A stretch of 8,475 nucleotides of DNA, taken from contig CALGCW010000114.1 of assembly GCA_937884385.1 (NCBI GenBank), positions 1 to 8,475 of the forward strand, in the 5' to 3' direction. The position numbers and the translations under genes were made by a program. A model generated the notes under the pieces. The model saw only the letters and a program-made list of their open reading frames with translations. It did not search any database and had not been told where the DNA came from. Below, piece after piece: positions 6,389 to 8,475 of this stretch. Positions within the stretch are counted from its first letter, which is position 1. Each line of letters opens with the position of its first letter. Source of the DNA: an uncultured Clostridia bacterium (GTDB lineage Bacteria > Bacillota > Clostridia > Oscillospirales > CAG-272).

Positions 6389-7105
6389 ATGAAAAAAAGC
6401 TCATTGATATATTTTATCGTAATCTTGGCTCTCTTAATAATCTACTTAGCTGCTTTGGTAGTTTCTTGCTTCTGCAATCAGAATTTACCTTCCAAGCAAG
6501 GAGTAATAGTGGGAGAAGTTGTCGGAGTTCACAAAGATTATGTTGTTTATATTAAACCTGCTGGTAATACGGGAACGAAAAATCTATTAGAGTTCGAATT
6601 TTCCAATAATGTCGCGTTTGATTCAGGTCCTGTAGGTGACTCTTTATCAGAAATGCCGGAGCTTGCTGTGGGTTCGGTAATTGAAATCAACTATACTTTC
6701 ACACCGTATAGTCGCGACTATCATTTGGGAAGAGCAATCATTGACAGCATTAAGGTTGCTGAAAGTTCATCCGGTGTTGAAGAGTGGCCTAAATTGATTC
6801 TCAACGAGAATTTTGATTGGGATAGACCTTCAGATGGTATGCGAATGAAAGGTACGGTAATGTATGTAGCAACACTTGACGAACCCATAGAGGGTTATAT
6901 TGTTTACGTAAAAAATGATTCGGTATCCCGTTGGGGAAAGTATTTTATCAAGGCTGACAACATATTCTTAACCGATGAATTTAGAGAGTTACTTGACAGC
7001 AAATCTATCGGATATACTATTGATATAACGGCTTTGGGTCATGGAGTTCCCTTTGAAAATTCCTCTATCTACGGAACGTTTGTTGCTGAATTGTTGAGCG
7101 AATAG
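6389..7105 (+). CDS. Predicted lipoprotein with two OB-like halves, unknown function
   Basis: A 238-residue predicted envelope protein. Residues 4-26 are strongly hydrophobic, and VVSC (24-27) fits a lipobox with Cys27, although a plain membrane anchor is also possible. The mature part seems to be an internal duplication. In half one (about 38-125) GVIVGEVVGV is followed by YVVYIK, then GSVIEINYT. In half two (about 152-236) MKGTVMYV is followed by YIVYVK, then GYTIDITAL. The pattern of strands suggests two small OB-like beta barrels; this is by-eye inference. The ribosome site is weak (GGCGG, 6373-6377, 11 bases before ATG). Leucine is mostly TTA or TTG, as in the preceding lipoprotein gene. 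I do not recognise the family. Confidence 0.75.
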   Translation: MKKSSLIYFIVILALLIIYLAALVVSCFCNQNLPSKQGVIVGEVVGVHKDYVVYIKPAGNTGTKNLLEFEFSNNVAFDSGPVGDSLSEMPELAVGSVIEINYTFTPYSRDYHLGRAIIDSIKVAESSSGVEEWPKLILNENFDWDRPSDGMRMKGTVMYVATLDEPIEGYIVYVKNDSVSRWGKYFIKADNIFLTDEFRELLDSKSIGYTIDITALGHGVPFENSSIYGTFVAELLSE

Positions 7106-7110
7106 TTATT

Positions 7111-7143
7111 CCCTATTCTCCTTGACAAACGAGGAGAATAGGG
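7111..7143 (+). terminator. Perfect hairpin after the lipoprotein gene, no T run
   Basis: Bases 7111-7121 pair perfectly with 7133-7143 (11 pairs). Three further pairs, one of them G-T, leave a 5-base loop at 7125-7129. It lies 5 bases past the stop codon, where a terminator would be, but TTCAAAT follows rather than a T run. It may be a Rho- or NusG-assisted terminator or an mRNA 3' end stabiliser. Confidence 0.5.
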
Positions 7144-7160
7144 TTCAAATAGGAGCGGAT

Positions 7161-7184
7161 AATCCCATAGATCTAAATCCCATA
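7161..7184. repeat. Short direct repeat
   Basis: AATCCCATA occurs at 7161-7169 and again at 7176-7184, with a 15-base period. The rest of the gap from 7144 to 7216 is AT-rich and holds no gene I can support. Confidence 0.4.
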
Positions 7185-7217
7185 TTAATTATGCACTATT
7201 CTATGTAAATAAATTTA

Positions 7218-7284
7218 AAAAAAGCCCTTGACAAGGTATTGCATTTGTGGTAAAATAGCAGTACCTCTGCGAATGGGCTTTTTT
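7218..7284. repeat. Inverted repeat flanking the rpmG promoter
   Basis: AAAAAAGCCC (7218-7227) is the exact complement of GGGCTTTTTT (7275-7284). The arms lie on either side of the promoter. For a transcript coming from upstream they could form a long-loop terminator ending in six T. In transcripts from the local promoter only the right arm is present. Confidence 0.5.
7228..7256 (+). promoter_or_regulatory. Strong promoter of the rpmG-secE-nusG operon
   Basis: TTGACA (7228-7233), exactly 17 bases, then TAAAAT (7251-7256), preceded by TGG (extended -10). The -35 box sits inside an 11-base dyad, CCTTGACAAGG (7226-7236). Transcription should start at about 7260-7264, giving a leader of about 130 bases. 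Confidence 0.88.
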
Positions 7285-7392
7285 GTTATGCCTGTTTTTC
7301 GCGCCGCCCTGTTGGGCTTGGCATAACTCCGTCTCAGAGGGAGGTACACTGACCGAAAGGTCAAAAAAATTTTAATGGGAGGTGCCGAAAAA
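7261..7392 (+). promoter_or_regulatory. Structured 5' leader of rpmG, candidate RNA switch
   Basis: Several perfect pairings nest in this leader. GTACCTC (7261-7267) pairs with GAGGTAC (7341-7347), GTTATGCC (7285-7292) with GGCATAAC (7320-7327), and GCCC (7306-7309) with GGGC (7314-7317). A separate small hairpin follows, GACC-GAAA-GGTC (7351-7362), with a GNRA-type loop. The same first seven bases can instead pair with GAGGTGC (7379-7385), which overlaps the rpmG ribosome site GGGAGGT (7377-7383), with one G-T pair. The two pairings exclude each other. I do not recognise it as a known ribosomal-protein leader. The regulation is inferred. Confidence 0.55.
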
Positions 7393-7554
7393 ATGGCTAA
7401 TGATGCAAGAGTCAAAATTACTCTCGTATGCACAGAGTGCAAGCAGAGAAATTACGAATCTAAGAAAAACAAGAAGAATGACCCCGACAGACTTGAGATG
7501 AACAAGTACTGCAAATTCTGCCGCAAGCACACTCTTCACAAAGAATCTAAGTAA
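7393..7554 (+). CDS. rpmG: 50S ribosomal protein bL33 (zinc-binding form)
   Basis: A 53-residue protein of the large ribosomal subunit. It has the bL33 pattern: two CxxC pairs (Cys13, Cys16 and Cys40, Cys43) that bind zinc, a basic middle with YESKKNKK at 21-28, and a basic C-terminal stretch. All four cysteines are present, so it is the zinc-containing form rather than the zinc-free paralogue some bacteria keep for zinc starvation. The size is normal for the family. Ribosome site GGGAGGT (7377-7383) is 9 bases from ATG. It is the first gene of an operon with secE, 17 bases downstream, and nusG, the usual order in Firmicutes. Its long structured leader is the likely control point. Confidence 0.95.
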   Translation: MANDARVKITLVCTECKQRNYESKKNKKNDPDRLEMNKYCKFCRKHTLHKESK

Positions 7555-7571
7555 TTGTAAAGGAGATTATT

Positions 7572-7838
7572 ATGGCAGATTTGGAAAACAAAAAAGCAAA
7601 TAACCCCGAAACAAAGAAAGTGAAGAAAAAAAGCGACAAGCCCTCTATCTGGAGCAGAATCGCCGCTTGGGCAAGAAGCATTAAGAGTGAGGTTAAGAAG
7701 ATATCTTGGTCCCCTTGGTCCGAGGTTCGCAAAAACACACTCGTCGTTCTTGTTATGATCATCGCATGTGCAATCGCTTTGTTCATCGTTGATTACGTAT
7801 TTGCTGAGGGAATCAGATTGCTCGGAAATCTTTTCTAA
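7572..7838 (+). CDS. secE: Preprotein translocase subunit SecE
   Basis: An 88-residue single-span SecE, the clamp subunit of the SecYEG protein-export channel. Residues 1-25 are a Lys-rich polar tail. Residues 26-53 form the amphipathic surface helix with the SecE signature SEVKKISWSPWSEVRKNT (39-56). One membrane span lies at about 56-76, followed by a short outer tail. Many Gram-positive SecE proteins are short with one span, so it is complete. AAAGGAG (7559-7565) lies 6 bases before ATG. It sits between rpmG and nusG as expected. No tRNA gene lies in this operon, although some Firmicutes carry tRNA-Trp here. Confidence 0.95.
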   Translation: MADLENKKANNPETKKVKKKSDKPSIWSRIAAWARSIKSEVKKISWSPWSEVRKNTLVVLVMIIACAIALFIVDYVFAEGIRLLGNLF

Positions 7839-7853
7839 TCCAAGGAGAGCACT

Positions 7854-8396
7854 ATGAGCGATATTAATGAAATGAATGTCGGGCCGAGATGGTATGTGGC
7901 GCACACCTACTCAGGTTATGAGAATAAGGTCAAGACAAGCCTTGAAAAAATCGTTGAGAACCGCGGTCTTGAGGATCTTATCTATGATATAAAGATCCCC
8001 GTTCAGATCGTTATCGAAAAAAAGGGCGACCAGGAGATCGAGGTTGAGGAAAAGCTCTTCCCCGGTTACGTTTATATCAAAATGACTATGAACGATGAAA
8101 GCTGGCACGCTATTCGCGGAATTACTGGTGTTACGGGCTTTGTAGGTCCCGGATCACGTCCTTCTCCCCTCTCTGACGAAGAGGTTGCTGCACTTAACAT
8201 TGAAGAAAAGAAGGTTAAGCTCAGCTACACAGTTGGCGATAGTGTTATCGTTACTGCCGGTCTTTTCGAGGGATATGCAGGAACAGTTCAATCAATTTCC
8301 GACGATTCAAACAAAGTTACTGTCCTCGTAAACCGCGGACGCAGAGATATGCCTGTCGAGCTTGACGCAGGTTTTATCAAACTCAAAGAAAACTAA
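7854..8396 (+). CDS. nusG: Transcription termination/antitermination factor NusG
   Basis: A 180-residue NusG, which binds RNA polymerase and modulates pausing and termination. The NGN domain spans about 11-105, with WYVAHTYSGYENKV (13-26), LFPGYVYIKM (68-77) and GVTGFVG (92-98), all family hallmarks. A linker follows, then the KOW domain (about 125-178), with GDSVIVTAGLFEGYAGTV (128-145). The length is normal. AAGGAG (7842-7847) is 6 bases before ATG, and secE ends 15 bases upstream, so the two are co-transcribed. No terminator follows; the next sequence looks like the rplK leader, the usual downstream neighbour. In Firmicutes NusG stimulates pausing at T-rich sites, which bears on the T runs in the operon's own leader. 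Confidence 0.97.
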   Translation: MSDINEMNVGPRWYVAHTYSGYENKVKTSLEKIVENRGLEDLIYDIKIPVQIVIEKKGDQEIEVEEKLFPGYVYIKMTMNDESWHAIRGITGVTGFVGPGSRPSPLSDEEVAALNIEEKKVKLSYTVGDSVIVTAGLFEGYAGTVQSISDDSNKVTVLVNRGRRDMPVELDAGFIKLKEN

Positions 8397-8409
8397 TCAA
8401 GCATTTTAG

Positions 8410-8427
8410 GCGACTATAAACAGTCGC
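8410..8427 (+). other. Small hairpin after nusG
   Basis: GCGACT (8410-8415) pairs perfectly with AGTCGC (8422-8427) across a 6-base loop. There is no T run, so it is not an intrinsic terminator. It precedes the putative rplK leader directly. Confidence 0.5.
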
Positions 8428-8475
8428 GTGGGGGGGAGAAAAATTTTATATGCAATTCTCCCGTATAATCACCAC
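8428..8475 (+). promoter_or_regulatory. Probable rplK (L11) leader, cut by the window end
   Basis: GTGG (8428-8431) can pair with CCAC (8472-8475), and GGGAGAA (8434-8440) with TTCTCCC (8456-8462). This gives a stem with an asymmetric internal loop (GTATAATCA on the right side). A GTGG...GGGAG...CTCCC...CCAC pattern between nusG and rplK is, from memory, common in bacteria. L1 is known to repress the L11 operon by binding its leader in E. coli. The rplK gene itself lies outside the window, so this is an inference. Confidence 0.5.

Noticed and set aside
7122..7150. TTGACA with TCAAAT 17 bases downstream, inside the 7111-7143 hairpin
   Set aside because: The -10 box is poor, the -35 lies in a hairpin loop, and the clear operon promoter is only 100 bases further on.
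6374..7162. GCGGATAA present at both 6374-6381 and 7155-7162
   Set aside because: An 8-base match within 800 bases is likely chance. It does not extend on either side and has no consistent position relative to a gene.
7257..7392. tRNA gene in the rpmG leader
   Set aside because: The nested stems do not form a cloverleaf. There is no TTCRA T-loop or acceptor stem with CCA in the right place.
7215..7442. 75-codon open frame on the minus strand
   Set aside because: It runs through the operon promoter, the structured leader and the start of rpmG, has no ribosome site I could support, and resembles no protein family.
1..8475. CRISPR array, defence island, transposon or phage genes
   Set aside because: No regularly spaced repeats, transposase, integrase or nuclease signatures were seen on either strand.

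Overview
The window looks like chromosome from a low-to-mid GC, Gram-positive, probably spore-forming member of the Clostridia (Firmicutes), possibly gut-associated. The signs are Shine-Dalgarno sites of the AGGAGG type, strong TTGACA/TAAAAT promoters, a CwlD-type cortex amidase, lipobox signal peptides, a BspA-like leucine-rich-repeat surface protein and the rpmG-secE-nusG order. This placement is inferred from gene content and recalled family features. No database search was possible.

Layout. Bases 1-73 hold nothing I can call. A membrane-anchored BspA-like protein lies on the minus strand (116-973) with its own terminator and promoter. All other genes are on the plus strand. First comes an S51 (peptidase E) family protein (1227-1931). 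Two small, unrecognised, very hydrophobic proteins follow (2033-2317 and 2427-2735), each between its own strong promoter and hairpin. Then come the CwlD-like amidase (2823-3566) and radA (3632-5020), whose promoter overlaps the cwlD stop codon. Two unrecognised predicted lipoproteins follow (5120-6271 and 6389-7105). Their leucine codon choice differs from the flanking genes, so they may be an accessory insertion. The last part is the rpmG-secE-nusG operon (7393-8396), running into what looks like the leader of rplK, cut by the window edge.

How the genes relate. Most units here are monocistronic, with a promoter, a gene and often a hairpin terminator. The only clear operon is rpmG-secE-nusG: a ribosomal protein, a subunit of the Sec translocon, and the transcription elongation factor NusG. 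RadA (recombination branch migration) and CwlD (spore cortex) are housekeeping or sporulation functions with no evident link to their neighbours.

The most interesting signal is the roughly 130-base leader of rpmG. Its first bases can pair either with a site 80 bases downstream, closing a structured domain, or with the rpmG Shine-Dalgarno site. This is a plausible but untested on/off RNA switch. I found no CRISPR array, transposase, phage gene, tRNA, rRNA or recognisable defence system.
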